In this document: positions 52,664 to 61,148 of the stretch, piece by piece
Layout of the letters: each line of letters begins with the position of its first letter
Position numbering within the stretch: position 1 is the stretch's first letter
Assembly (NCBI GenBank): GCA_050246115.1
Contig: JBFWWP010000009.1
Location: forward strand, 1-64,000
From: JBFWWP01 sp050246115
Lineage (GTDB): Bacteria; Planctomycetota; UBA8108; UBA1146; JAJFFE01
Length of the DNA: 64,000 bases
Direction: 5' to 3'
Notes under the pieces: model-generated
What the model saw: the letters and a program-made list of their open reading frames with translations, nothing else
What the model was told of the DNA's origin: nothing
The model's database searches: none
Made by a program: the position numbers and the translations under genes

Positions 52664-54091
52664 GTGGTCGGCACTCGGTTCGTCACGCTTGCGGTGGCAA
52701 TTCTTGGCTTTGGCTGCGGACGCGCGGAGGCGCAGCACTTCAATCCTGCGACCGGGCATTACTACGAGCGCGGAGACGCCACCAACGCCGGCCTATCCGG
52801 CGCACGGTTCGATGCGGCGCTGGTCGGTGGGCACTTGGTCACGATCAACGACGCCGAAGAGCAGCAGTGGATCCTCGAGACGTTCGGCGCGAGTGATCGG
52901 TTCTGGATCGGGCTGAGCGACGAAGTCGACGAAGGAGTGTTCGTGTGGGACAGCGGCGAGCCTCTGACCTACACGGCTTGGAGCCCGGAGTCGCCAATCC
53001 CGCTGCCGATCGGAGCCCAAACGGACTCGGTGCGACTCAACGGCGCTGGGCTATGGGCGAACGTCGCGAACGGCACCAACCACACGGCCTCGCTCGTCGA
53101 GTTGCCTCATGCGCTGCCGGTTCGCTTACAGGCGGTGCAGTGCGAGCGGCTCGGTTCCGCAGTACAGATCGACTGGGTCAATGGCGCCATCTACGACTCT
53201 GTCGAGGTCTACCGGAACCAGGTCCACCTGGCGACCCTTCCGGGCGCCAGCGTGCAGTACACCGATACGACGGCCGATGCGGAGCCACAAGCAGTCTATC
53301 GCATCGCGGGACGGGTCGCCGGAGTGCTATCGTTCCCGCTGTCCTGCTCGACCTGGCTCGGTGATCCAACGTATCGACTCTCTCTGACCGACCTCGCCCT
53401 CGCGGCTCCGACGGGACACGGTGACGTCCGGTGTCTGCTCGACTCCTCACCGGGAATCATCGTGTCGGGCTTCTCCTTTGGCGTCTGCCACGATCCTGCG
53501 CTCCTCGATGTGATCGACATTCGGCGTGGCAGCGCGATTGAGCCGAACCCCTTCTTTCACTCTGCCCACGTGCACTCGGATGGATTCGCCGTCGGGGTAG
53601 TCATCTACTTCCTGTCCCCGAACCTGCTGCAGCCCGCGCCAGAGCACGAGCTGTACATAGGAACCTACCAGCCCGTGGCGCCCGCGCCCGCCACCGCTAC
53701 CCTTCGGTATTGCAACGAACTCGGCGTGCCTCAGGTCAACACGACAGTGGCCATCGGACTCGGCGGCGCCCCTGTACTCCCCGTTCGCAGCGAAGCGGTG
53801 GTGACGATTCGTCCCGGTGGCTTCCAACGGGCGGATTGCAACGCCGACGGCATCTTGAACATCGCCGACCCAGTCTACCTGGGGAACTACCTCTTTTCCG
53901 GCGGCCCAGAGCCTGCCTGCCATGCCGCTTGTGACTCGAACTCCGACACGTTCAGCGACGTGGCCGACGTCGTGTACGCGATCGGGTATCTGTTCGCGGG
54001 GGGCCCAACGCCGCTGCCACCGTTCCCGAACTGCGGCCCCGAGACTCTGAACACGGGTCTATCCTGCGCCGAAGAGTTCCCCTGCCCGTAA
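52664..54091 (+). CDS. Secreted C-type-lectin-like protein with C-terminal dockerin-like module
   Basis: About 475 aa. Signal peptide (FVTLAVAILGFGCGRAEA), then a C-type lectin domain (HYYERGDATNAGLSGARFDA, FWIGLSDEVDEGVFVWDSGE, LLxTAW-like LTYTAWSP), an Fn3-like stretch (VQCERLGSAVQIDWVNGAIY), a cohesin-like beta region, and paired EF-hands (DCNADGILNIAD, DSNSDTFSDVAD). It ends with the tail NCGPETLNTGLSCAEEFPC. The GTG at 52664 is preferred because AAGGCGG precedes it; an ATG at 52592 adds an arginine-rich stretch ahead of the signal. It is probably attached to or displayed at the cell surface, binding glycans or partner proteins. Confidence 0.78.
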   Translation: MVGTRFVTLAVAILGFGCGRAEAQHFNPATGHYYERGDATNAGLSGARFDAALVGGHLVTINDAEEQQWILETFGASDRFWIGLSDEVDEGVFVWDSGEPLTYTAWSPESPIPLPIGAQTDSVRLNGAGLWANVANGTNHTASLVELPHALPVRLQAVQCERLGSAVQIDWVNGAIYDSVEVYRNQVHLATLPGASVQYTDTTADAEPQAVYRIAGRVAGVLSFPLSCSTWLGDPTYRLSLTDLALAAPTGHGDVRCLLDSSPGIIVSGFSFGVCHDPALLDVIDIRRGSAIEPNPFFHSAHVHSDGFAVGVVIYFLSPNLLQPAPEHELYIGTYQPVAPAPATATLRYCNELGVPQVNTTVAIGLGGAPVLPVRSEAVVTIRPGGFQRADCNADGILNIADPVYLGNYLFSGGPEPACHAACDSNSDTFSDVADVVYAIGYLFAGGPTPLPPFPNCGPETLNTGLSCAEEFPCP

Positions 54092-54201
54092 GGGCGCTCG
54101 CGAGCCGCTCCTTCGCGGAACATCACGTCGTGGCACGAACACGAAGGGGTGACGTGACGACCCGGCCACGAACCGATGAACCTGGCTCGATCCCAACTTC
54201 G

Positions 54202-55188
54202 TCAAGTTCGTGTGTCGAAGCTCGAAGGCGCGACGAACCACGCGAGGATCGCGGCGGTCTCGCGGGCGACGGCAATCCACTTGTGTCGCCAAACGCGCGA
54301 CTCGCGGGCGGGAACCGTCCGCGCCCGGAGTCCCTGCCTCGCCGCAAGCATCTTCACGCGAGCCAGATGATAGTCGTGCGAGACCACCAGCCAGTCTGCG
54401 AGATCGCGTCGTTTGCCGATCTCGGCGGCGGTGCGGACCGAGGCCAGCGTGTTCACGCCGCTCTCATCGAGGATCAGGACCGAGTGGGGCACTCCGTTTT
54501 CGAGGCAACGACTGCGCATCGCCTCGGCTTCGCTGGCCACCGCCCCGGCATCGCGGCCGCCCGAGAGAACGATGGTGCCCACCAGGCCTTCTTTCCAAAG
54601 CTGGCAAGCGGTGTCGACTCGGTCCGCGAGGACCCAAGAGAGGCGACCGTCCTGGTGCACCCGGGCCCCAAACACGAGCGCCGCGTCTGCGGGACGGCGG
54701 TAGTCCGTCTCCCCGAAGGTCAGCATCTGGAAGAGCACCATCCCGATCGTGAGAGGAACCGCCACGGCGAGAGTCACCCGGCTCGAGCGCCTGGGCCGTC
54801 GGTCGCGCAGGCGTTGAAGGCCGAAAAGGGCCAGGACGACGGCAGTAGCCGCGCTGGCCGATAGCGGAAAGAGCCCGCTGATGGAGCCGAGAGCCTGCAG
54901 GCGCAGGGCGCCGAGCGCGTCTACCATGCACAACACGGCGAACCCGCAGGCCGCGAAACCGAGGGAACCACTCCACGCCGGACCGCGGTAGTGCGACAGG
55001 ATTACCCAGAGCGCGAAGGCCACGGTTACCGCGCGCCCGACGCCGAACGGCACAGGCCGCAGATCGACCCACATCCAGCCACTCGACGTCCCCGTGGCGA
55101 GCGACACCGCGGCATCGAGAATCGTCGCCGCAGCGAGAATGAGCACGGCAACCTCCACCAAGTCGTGTGCGAACCTCAGTCGTGCCAT
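54202..55188 (-). CDS. DUF218 (YdcF/SanA-like) membrane protein
   Basis: About 328 aa. Four or five membrane segments in the first 160 residues (LVEVAVLILAAATILDAAV, AVTVAFALWVILSHY, LGFAACGFAVLCMVDALGAL, AATAVVLALFGLQRL, VTLAVAVPLTIGMVLFQML) lead into a DUF218 domain (AALVFGARVHQDGRLSWVLA, GTIVLSGGRDAGAVASEAEA, ESGVNTLASVRTAA, LVVSHDYHLARVKMLAARQG). The family is linked to cell-envelope functions; the reaction is unknown. The ATG at 55188 is chosen for GAGG immediately upstream; a longer start at 55236 is possible. It sits between two secreted dockerin-bearing proteins. Confidence 0.8.
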   Translation of the reverse strand: MARLRFAHDLVEVAVLILAAATILDAAVSLATGTSSGWMWVDLRPVPFGVGRAVTVAFALWVILSHYRGPAWSGSLGFAACGFAVLCMVDALGALRLQALGSISGLFPLSASAATAVVLALFGLQRLRDRRPRRSSRVTLAVAVPLTIGMVLFQMLTFGETDYRRPADAALVFGARVHQDGRLSWVLADRVDTACQLWKEGLVGTIVLSGGRDAGAVASEAEAMRSRCLENGVPHSVLILDESGVNTLASVRTAAEIGKRRDLADWLVVSHDYHLARVKMLAARQGLRARTVPARESRVWRHKWIAVARETAAILAWFVAPSSFDTRT

Positions 55189-55422
55189 CTTCCTCTTCCC
55201 CCCATTGCTCTGCGCCGGCCGAGAGGGGGCACTCACAGAGCTTGTGGGCCTCGACCCGTGGGTTCTCCGAACGTCAACGGATGCTATACCAACGCCGCAC
55301 CCTCAGCCAGACTCCGAGAAGCGGCCGACAGGCTGTGAGCGGTCGCCCGGCGCGCCCAGGCCCAGATGTTGGCAGGGCAAATGACTCGGAGGGTGCGTCA
55401 CGCAGTGCTGAATCGAGAAAGA

Positions 55423-55461
55423 AGCCGGGGGAGGAACCCTTTCGGGAATCCTCCCCCGGCT
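55423..55461 (-). terminator. Rho-independent-type terminator of the large secreted-protein gene
   Basis: AGCCGGGGGAGGA (55423-55435) pairs with TCCTCCCCCGGCT (55449-55461), extended inward by CCC/GGG around a TTTC loop. It lies 29 nt past the stop of the minus-strand gene and is followed on that strand by TTCTTTCTC. Confidence 0.75.
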
Positions 55462-55490
55462 CGCTGGGTCGGTCGACGCCAGTCCCTGGG

Positions 55491-58400
55491 TTAGCAGGTC
55501 GGCGGGTTGATCGCGCACTCGAGCGGGTCGCCCGGCGTCGGATCCGGTCCGCAACCGTTCATGGCGTTCGGCGCGGGCAGCGGGATGGCAGGGTTGCCGA
55601 AGAGCGAACCCAACAGCGCGACCGCGTCGGCAATGTTGATATTGCCATCATCGTTCGCGTCGCACGCGTCCCGACAGTTCAGCACGTTCGGGGTACCACC
55701 ACCGGGGAACAGGTTACCCAGCAAGTACACCGCGTCCGCGATGTTGACCCCGCCGTCGAGTCCGTTGCAGTTACCCCGGATGAACTGCTCCATGGGCACC
55801 GTGCTCCGGCCAAGCGCCGCTAGGTACGCCCCGGCGAGCAAGGTCTGGTCGCCGCCATACCCGCCGAACTCCCAGCTCGTCGAGATCATCCGACCCCCGT
55901 CCATGTGGAGGGCGATGACACCGGTGATGTAGGCGTCAGCGTCGTCCACGTCGCCGACCGGCAGCCCGTCCGGACTGTTCAGCCAGATGGCCTCGGCCGA
56001 TGTGATCATCGCGTCGGGCGCTGCTCCCGCGGTCGTGCCGGTGGTGGTCAGTTCGTCTGTGAAGTCCGTGCCGGTCTGATCCTGGTCGTAGGTCACATCC
56101 ACGTTCCCGGACAGATCCAGCATGGCGATTGGCGCGTTCGCACCGTCCATCTGGGTGAACGTATCATCACCGTCGACGATGTTCGTGCCCGTATCCGGCT
56201 CAATGCCGTCCCGCTCGTCGAGCAGGCTGTTCACGTGCACGAAGCCCCAGTGATCGCTGGCCTCGAAGTACAGGCCGATGCCCAGTGCGCCGAGTCCCGC
56301 GAGGAAGTCGCCTTCGGCCGCGGTGATCCGGTAGTCGTCCGGGAACGTCCCGGTCAAGATCCAGATCGTCTCGAACGTGGAGAGATCCACCCCGCAAGGC
56401 AGGTCGGTGAGAATGCTGCCATTCAGGATCGCCGGCGCGGTCACGTAGACCGAGCGTCCATTCGCGACCAACGCCGCCGCCAGAGCGGCGCCCGAGTTCA
56501 CCGTGCCCACGTCGCCGAAGACCGCGCTCTGCACGCCCTCGAGAGCGAGAATGCAGTCCGTCTCGCCGGCAGGCGGAGTGGTCACCACCACCGTGCAGGA
56601 GATCGTCGCGGTGTCGCCGGGACAGGACGACACGAGGTCGATCGTATGTGACCCACTCGCGAGTGGGCCGATCGTGGCCGAAGTGTCCATCGGGCCGGGG
56701 CCGGGCACCACCGTGAGGCCGTCGACGACGAGGTCGAGACTGCTGTAAGAGGAGTTGTTCGTCCAGCTGACGTTCACGACGCCGTTGCAGAGCACGCTGT
56801 CAACGACGCAGGTCAACCCGGAGGGTCCCTGGAAGTTCAGGTTCACGACGCAGTTGGTCTGCGCCTGGAGACCCGCGCAATCCACGATCACCGAGTAGCT
56901 CGTGGTGCCGGCCAGCGGAGCCGAGTCGGTGAAGGACGACTGCCCGGTCACGTCCGCCAGGAATACGCCTGCGCGGTTCAGCGTGATCGAAGTGTACGGA
57001 ACGCCGTTGGTGTTCCAAGTCAGGTTCGCCTCGTTGGCGCAGAAGTCGCCGGCGCAAACAAGGTTGGTGACGGGCGGAGGAGTGTTATCGACCACACAGT
57101 TGGTCTGCGACGTGTTACCTCCACAATCAGCGATGAGCGAGTAGGTGACGCTGCCGCTGGGCGCGGTCATGTCGACGAAGCTCGCGAGGCCCGTGACGTT
57201 CGCGAGGAAGACGCCAGCGCGATTCAGGGTGAGGGAGGAGTAGGTCGCTCCGTTCACCCACGAGAGAGAGACATCGCTCGTTCCGCACGGATCCGGCGTG
57301 CAAACCAAGTTGGAGACCGCCGGGACTGTGGTGAGGTTGACCGACACCGAGCAACTCGCGGCAACTTGGATCAACCCGCCCGGTGCGCAGCGGTAGCGGA
57401 GTTCGTAGGTGTAACTCTCGCCGTCGACCACCGTGTTGTCGGTGAACGACGTGGCCGCGGCACCGAGAGCGATGGTCGTGGCGCCGCCGGCGCTTAGACG
57501 TCGGAGCTCGAGCAGATCGTATACCGCGTTGTTCGTCCACGACAGGTTGACGGCGGGGCCACCGCAAGCACCCACGTTGGAGCACACGAGACCGGTGGGT
57601 TCGTCGCAGCAGTTGAGCGCGGGGGTCGGGTCCTCGTAGATGTTGAGGCACCACATGTCGAGGGTGCCGGTGTCTCCACCGGCGTCGTCGTCGACCGTCA
57701 GGCTCCAGTTGCCGCCCGACAGCTCACACCGGAAGTCGGCCATCGAGCCGGGACCCTCCGGCGCATGGATGTTGCCGAGGGAGAGGTCGGTGGCGGCTTG
57801 CAGCGGGATCCCGAAATCCGCGAACAACGTGTCGACGTTGTCGAGTGTGCCGCCGATGTCGGTGGCGAGTTCCACGATCGTGCCACTCGGGGACGACAGG
57901 CTCATATCCAGATCACCCTGGAAGGTGTGGGTGATCTGAACGAGCACTGTCAGGTCGCGAAGCGCAACGTTCGCGACCACCGGCAGCACGTCCACGACCG
58001 GCGGCAGCAGACTGTCGACCGCGGGCGGTGGGGTCGGCGTGCTGCACTCCGTGAAGTTCGGAGCCAGCACCACGACACCGGAGCAGTTGGACAACGGTGC
58101 ATCGTCAACGCCGACGAACGGAACGACGGTGATCGTGATCGAAGAGCTTACGGTTGGCGTTGCCGACGTGTGGGTCGTAGCGGCGCCGCCGAGGGTGGCG
58201 ACGAGCGCACCGTTCTCGAACACGCGAATTCCGTCGTAGACCTGACCCGCGGGAATGCCCCACGTCGCCACGACTTCGGTCCCGCCAACCGACAGAGCGC
58301 ACGACAGGTTCTCGACCGGGAACACGAGCGGCAGGACCGCCTCGAAGATCCCATCCGCCGCGGCGTTCGAGGTCGTCCCCTGGAAGAAGACCCGGTCCTG

Positions 58401-59642
58401 GTCATTGATCACCACGTCGGTGCCGACGATGTCGGTGATCGTGGTGCCGGCGAGCGCCGGGATCGGCACTTCGTCCGTCAGGATCAGCGAAAGCGCCCCG
58501 GCCTCCCAGATGAAGAGGGCCTCGTCGTACGGCGGGATGTTGATCCCGTCGTCGTTGACCAGGGCTTGGATCAGCACCTTACCATTGCTGTTGACGACAG
58601 CCGCGCTCAGGGTACCGATCGTCGTTCCGGTGATCCCGGTGAGCGCCGAAATGTCTTCGCCTTCCTGGGCGATGACCATTGGTGCGCTGCCGCCGATACT
58701 CGCAACGGCGACGTTGTCGTTGGCAAGGGTGGTCACGAGGTCGTCCATGATCCCGTAGATCGCCCAGTCGTTGTTGGCGTCGGCGATCGTGATGTCCGTA
58801 ATGGACTCGAACGGAGCCATACCGCTGAGCGGAGTCGCAAGCAGATCGCCACCGCGGAGCAACAACTCATAGTCCATGCCGACTTGCTTACGGATCAGGA
58901 CGTCGTCGTTGACGGCGGTCGTTGCACCAACGTCATCGAGGTTACCATCGGTGATGAACGTGCCGAGATTGTTCGCGGTGCTGTTCGTGAATGCGGTCAA
59001 ATCCCAAGTCTCGCCGTCGAGAGGACCGCCGACGATCAGGGTTCCTTCGCGAAAGAGCGAGCCAGCGCCGTTCATTGCGAGCGGGCTCGCCATGCCTCCG
59101 GTCACGACGTAGATCACTTCGTCGTCGGTCGTCGCCCCGTCGAGGTCGACTTCGACATAGATCGTGCCCGCGTCCGTGAGGGCGGGCTCGAAGAAGTCGT
59201 TGTACACACGAGCTGCGATCCCGTCAGCGTTCTGGAGGTCGCGGAGAATCTGCGTGTCATTGACTGCCAGGAGGGCGTCTCCGCCCTCGAGGTTGCCCGT
59301 GTATACGACGTCGCCGGCAGAGCTGACTTGCCGATAGCCAATGAAGGCGTCGATCGTGAGAAGCGTAGTCCCACTGCCGACGATCACGGCTCCGTCGCGA
59401 ATCAAGATCGAACCACCGGAGTAGATGAACTCTTCGCCAGTGGCAGTCCCATCGTCATCGCCGCCGAACGCCACGACCCCGGTGGGCGCGACGTTGACCT
59501 TGTCGACGTTGTCGACGACGCCGAGGTTATCGACGTTCATGTCCCCGTCGACGAGCACGGGGTCCACGAAGTACTGGGCGTATGCCGTTGAACTCCACGC
59601 GAGCGCCAGTCCCACACAAGCCGCAACGAGTCGTCTCTTCAT
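55491..59642 (-). CDS. Large secreted multidomain protein: NxxGxxAF-type repeats, P domain, Cys-rich Fn3-like repeats, dockerin-like module
   Basis: 1383 aa. Signal peptide MKRRLVAACVGLALAWSSTA ending AYAQ. Residues about 30-430 carry repeated strands of the NxxGxxAF kind (VNVAPTGVVAFGGDD, VSSAGDVVYTG, LTDAGTIYVEVDL, VNSNGKVLIQALV, INDQDRVFFQGT). About 565-690 is a proprotein-convertase P-like domain (VQITHTFQGDLDMSLSSPSG). About 690-1030 holds four Cys-rich Fn3-like units with LTLNRAGVFLANVTG and LTLNRAGVFLADVTG-like repeats. A unique domain (about 1040-1290, FETIWILTGTFPDDYRITAA) precedes paired EF-hands (NGLDGGVNIAD, DANDDGNINIAD) and a Cys tail. No protease active site is visible. It is probably a surface or matrix protein. 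GAGAGG precedes the ATG. Confidence 0.85.
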   Translation of the reverse strand: MKRRLVAACVGLALAWSSTAYAQYFVDPVLVDGDMNVDNLGVVDNVDKVNVAPTGVVAFGGDDDGTATGEEFIYSGGSILIRDGAVIVGSGTTLLTIDAFIGYRQVSSAGDVVYTGNLEGGDALLAVNDTQILRDLQNADGIAARVYNDFFEPALTDAGTIYVEVDLDGATTDDEVIYVVTGGMASPLAMNGAGSLFREGTLIVGGPLDGETWDLTAFTNSTANNLGTFITDGNLDDVGATTAVNDDVLIRKQVGMDYELLLRGGDLLATPLSGMAPFESITDITIADANNDWAIYGIMDDLVTTLANDNVAVASIGGSAPMVIAQEGEDISALTGITGTTIGTLSAAVVNSNGKVLIQALVNDDGINIPPYDEALFIWEAGALSLILTDEVPIPALAGTTITDIVGTDVVINDQDRVFFQGTTSNAAADGIFEAVLPLVFPVENLSCALSVGGTEVVATWGIPAGQVYDGIRVFENGALVATLGGAATTHTSATPTVSSSITITVVPFVGVDDAPLSNCSGVVVLAPNFTECSTPTPPPAVDSLLPPVVDVLPVVANVALRDLTVLVQITHTFQGDLDMSLSSPSGTIVELATDIGGTLDNVDTLFADFGIPLQAATDLSLGNIHAPEGPGSMADFRCELSGGNWSLTVDDDAGGDTGTLDMWCLNIYEDPTPALNCCDEPTGLVCSNVGACGGPAVNLSWTNNAVYDLLELRRLSAGGATTIALGAAATSFTDNTVVDGESYTYELRYRCAPGGLIQVAASCSVSVNLTTVPAVSNLVCTPDPCGTSDVSLSWVNGATYSSLTLNRAGVFLANVTGLASFVDMTAPSGSVTYSLIADCGGNTSQTNCVVDNTPPPVTNLVCAGDFCANEANLTWNTNGVPYTSITLNRAGVFLADVTGQSSFTDSAPLAGTTSYSVIVDCAGLQAQTNCVVNLNFQGPSGLTCVVDSVLCNGVVNVSWTNNSSYSSLDLVVDGLTVVPGPGPMDTSATIGPLASGSHTIDLVSSCPGDTATISCTVVVTTPPAGETDCILALEGVQSAVFGDVGTVNSGAALAAALVANGRSVYVTAPAILNGSILTDLPCGVDLSTFETIWILTGTFPDDYRITAAEGDFLAGLGALGIGLYFEASDHWGFVHVNSLLDERDGIEPDTGTNIVDGDDTFTQMDGANAPIAMLDLSGNVDVTYDQDQTGTDFTDELTTTGTTAGAAPDAMITSAEAIWLNSPDGLPVGDVDDADAYITGVIALHMDGGRMISTSWEFGGYGGDQTLLAGAYLAALGRSTVPMEQFIRGNCNGLDGGVNIADAVYLLGNLFPGGGTPNVLNCRDACDANDDGNINIADAVALLGSLFGNPAIPLPAPNAMNGCGPDPTPGDPLECAINPPTC

Positions 59643-60319
59643 GATTCTTGCCTCTCTTCGAGACCAACCGGGTCCATCCCGAAAACCCCGAACTCAGTAC
59701 GAACCGACACTGCCAAGCCTTGCGGCAATGCCAAGCCCCACGGCGGCCGACCCGCACGAAGTCTCTGCGCCGCCATGACTGGCCATCGAGCGAATGGCCG
59801 AGCAGAGCCGACACCGAACCAGTATCGGGCGTCAACAAGATGAGACTCGCGACACAGCATCCTCAGAGCACCCAGCAGACGAGTGTACGACCCGGGTCAG
59901 GCAAATCAACCGCCGGGTTTCTGCCACCACCAGACTAAGGAGTCGCCCAAGAATGACTTCACCCTCTTGCTCGACGCTTCGGGCCATCTTCGACCGATCC
60001 GAAAACCTCGAAATCCTCACCGGAACTAAGGCTACGCCTCCGGTTCCGAGCTTTCCGGAGCGGCCGAATCTGACCCCAATCGACGGCAAGATGTCGAAGT
60101 CATTCTTGGGCGACTCCTTAGGGCAAACTCACCTGGGCGACTCGTCTCCCCACTCCGTCTTCCTCCCGCTTCCAGGAGTCGAGGCCGCCATCCGGCTCCC
60201 CGGACATCCAAGTCGGCCACTTGCCCACCGACCGTTTGTTGAGATTGCCCCGCTCCGGGCCGAGTTCGTCACTCGGCTCGCTACCCGCGCAACGACCCAA
60301 GGAACCGCCTGTGGAGTCT
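59643..60319. other. Intergenic region containing a MITE-like element
   Basis: It lies upstream of the large secreted-protein gene and should hold its promoter on the minus strand, which I could not pinpoint. The main structure is the inverted-repeat element at 59935-60121. Open frames crossing it (for example 59794-60588) read the repeat arms as LRSRPRMTS on both strands and are not credible genes. Confidence 0.5.
59935..60121. mobile_element. MITE-like element with perfect 26-bp terminal inverted repeats
   Basis: The left arm (59935-59960) begins CTAAGGAGTCGCCCAAGAAT and the right arm (60096-60121) is its exact reverse complement over 26 bp. Weaker symmetry continues inward (CTCTTGCTCGACG against ATCTTGCCGTCGA). 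The 187-bp unit has no coding capacity. No target-site duplication is evident. TGGGCGACTC recurs just beyond the right arm at about 60136. Confidence 0.6.
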
Positions 60320-60562
60320 ATGACCGGGCCGGAATACCCTCCGCCGGAGCGATCCAACGCGGCCGCTTCTCGGGCGACTGGCACAGGGGCGATCCTGCGG
60401 CCGTCGATGACCTGCCCCGTTGGGGCCATCGCGGGGTCCTGGACGTTCTCCGAAACCGCGGTGCAGCTGCGGTTCGAGAGCGCGCTCCCCACGGCTGGCG
60501 GAGACAGGTCGCGTCTCCGCGGGAAGGGCTACGTCGAGCGACGGATCGAGGAGAAGGCGTGA
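60320..60562 (+). CDS. Small hypothetical protein
   Basis: 80 aa from an ATG with GGAG 4 nt upstream. No family is recognised: the first third is Pro/Ala/Ser-rich (MTGPEYPPPERSNAAASRAT), the middle has a beta-like stretch (GSWTFSETAVQLRFESA) and the end is basic (RIEEKA). Codon use is GC3-rich like its neighbours. It lies 22 nt upstream of the small membrane-protein gene in the same direction and may form a unit with it. It could also be a chance frame. Confidence 0.35.
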   Translation: MTGPEYPPPERSNAAASRATGTGAILRPSMTCPVGAIAGSWTFSETAVQLRFESALPTAGGDRSRLRGKGYVERRIEEKA

Positions 60563-60584
60563 GTGACCGGATGAGGAGAGCGCA

Positions 60585-60993
60585 ATGACCGAGTTCCTGC
60601 TCGTCGCTTGCGTCGTCACCGCGATTCTGCTGTTTCAAGTCCTGGTCGTACACCGATGGGACAAGGCCCGGATCGCGCAATACATCCGAGCGAGACGGGG
60701 GAAGCTGCTGCGGGCGAAGTGGTCACCCTTCGGCCCGGGCTGGTCTGGGAGTCAGGAGCCGCATCTATCGAATTGGCTATCGCGACAAGGATGGCAACAT
60801 TCACGAGGCGTACTGCCAGACCGCAGCGAACAGTGAGGTGTACTTCACGCGCGACTGGGTCCGCGAGCGAGTCGCATCGCCAACCGAGCCACCGCCCGGG
60901 GAGAAAGAGTCGCTGGTGGCCGAGAACGAGCGGCTGCGGGAGGAGTTGGATCGCCTTCGAAGAGGACGCGACGGCCGCGAGGACTCCGCGTGA
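60585..60993 (+). pseudogene. Small membrane protein interrupted by a frameshift
   Basis: The ATG frame starts MTEFLLVACVVTAILLFQVL (one membrane anchor) and continues KLLRAKWSPFGPGW; it then runs into a nonsense tail ending at 60836. From about 60740 another frame continues naturally with SRIYRIGYRDKDGNIHEAYC and NSEVYFTRDWVRE, ending in a leucine-zipper-like coiled coil (ESLVAENERLREELDRLRRG) at 60993. I recall GPGWF...RIY...Y.D..G..H.A as one contiguous small-protein family, so a single indel near 60720-60740 has split it. This may be a real lesion or an assembly error. The function is unknown. Confidence 0.6.
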
Positions 60994-61148
60994 GTGACGG
61001 CACGACCGTGTGAGCGGAGTGACTGCTGATGATGATCCGATTGAATCGGCGTCGAGTCCGGCTCAGGGAAGTGGACCGCCCTCTCCGACATGCAAGTCTA
61101 GCCCAGTTGACGACCCTGACACACGGAGCTCTGGCTGCCACGACGGGG

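Noticed and set aside
59794..60588. A 264-codon frame across the inverted-repeat element
   Set aside because: It reads through the repeat arms and changes character along its length, with no motif or ribosome-binding site.
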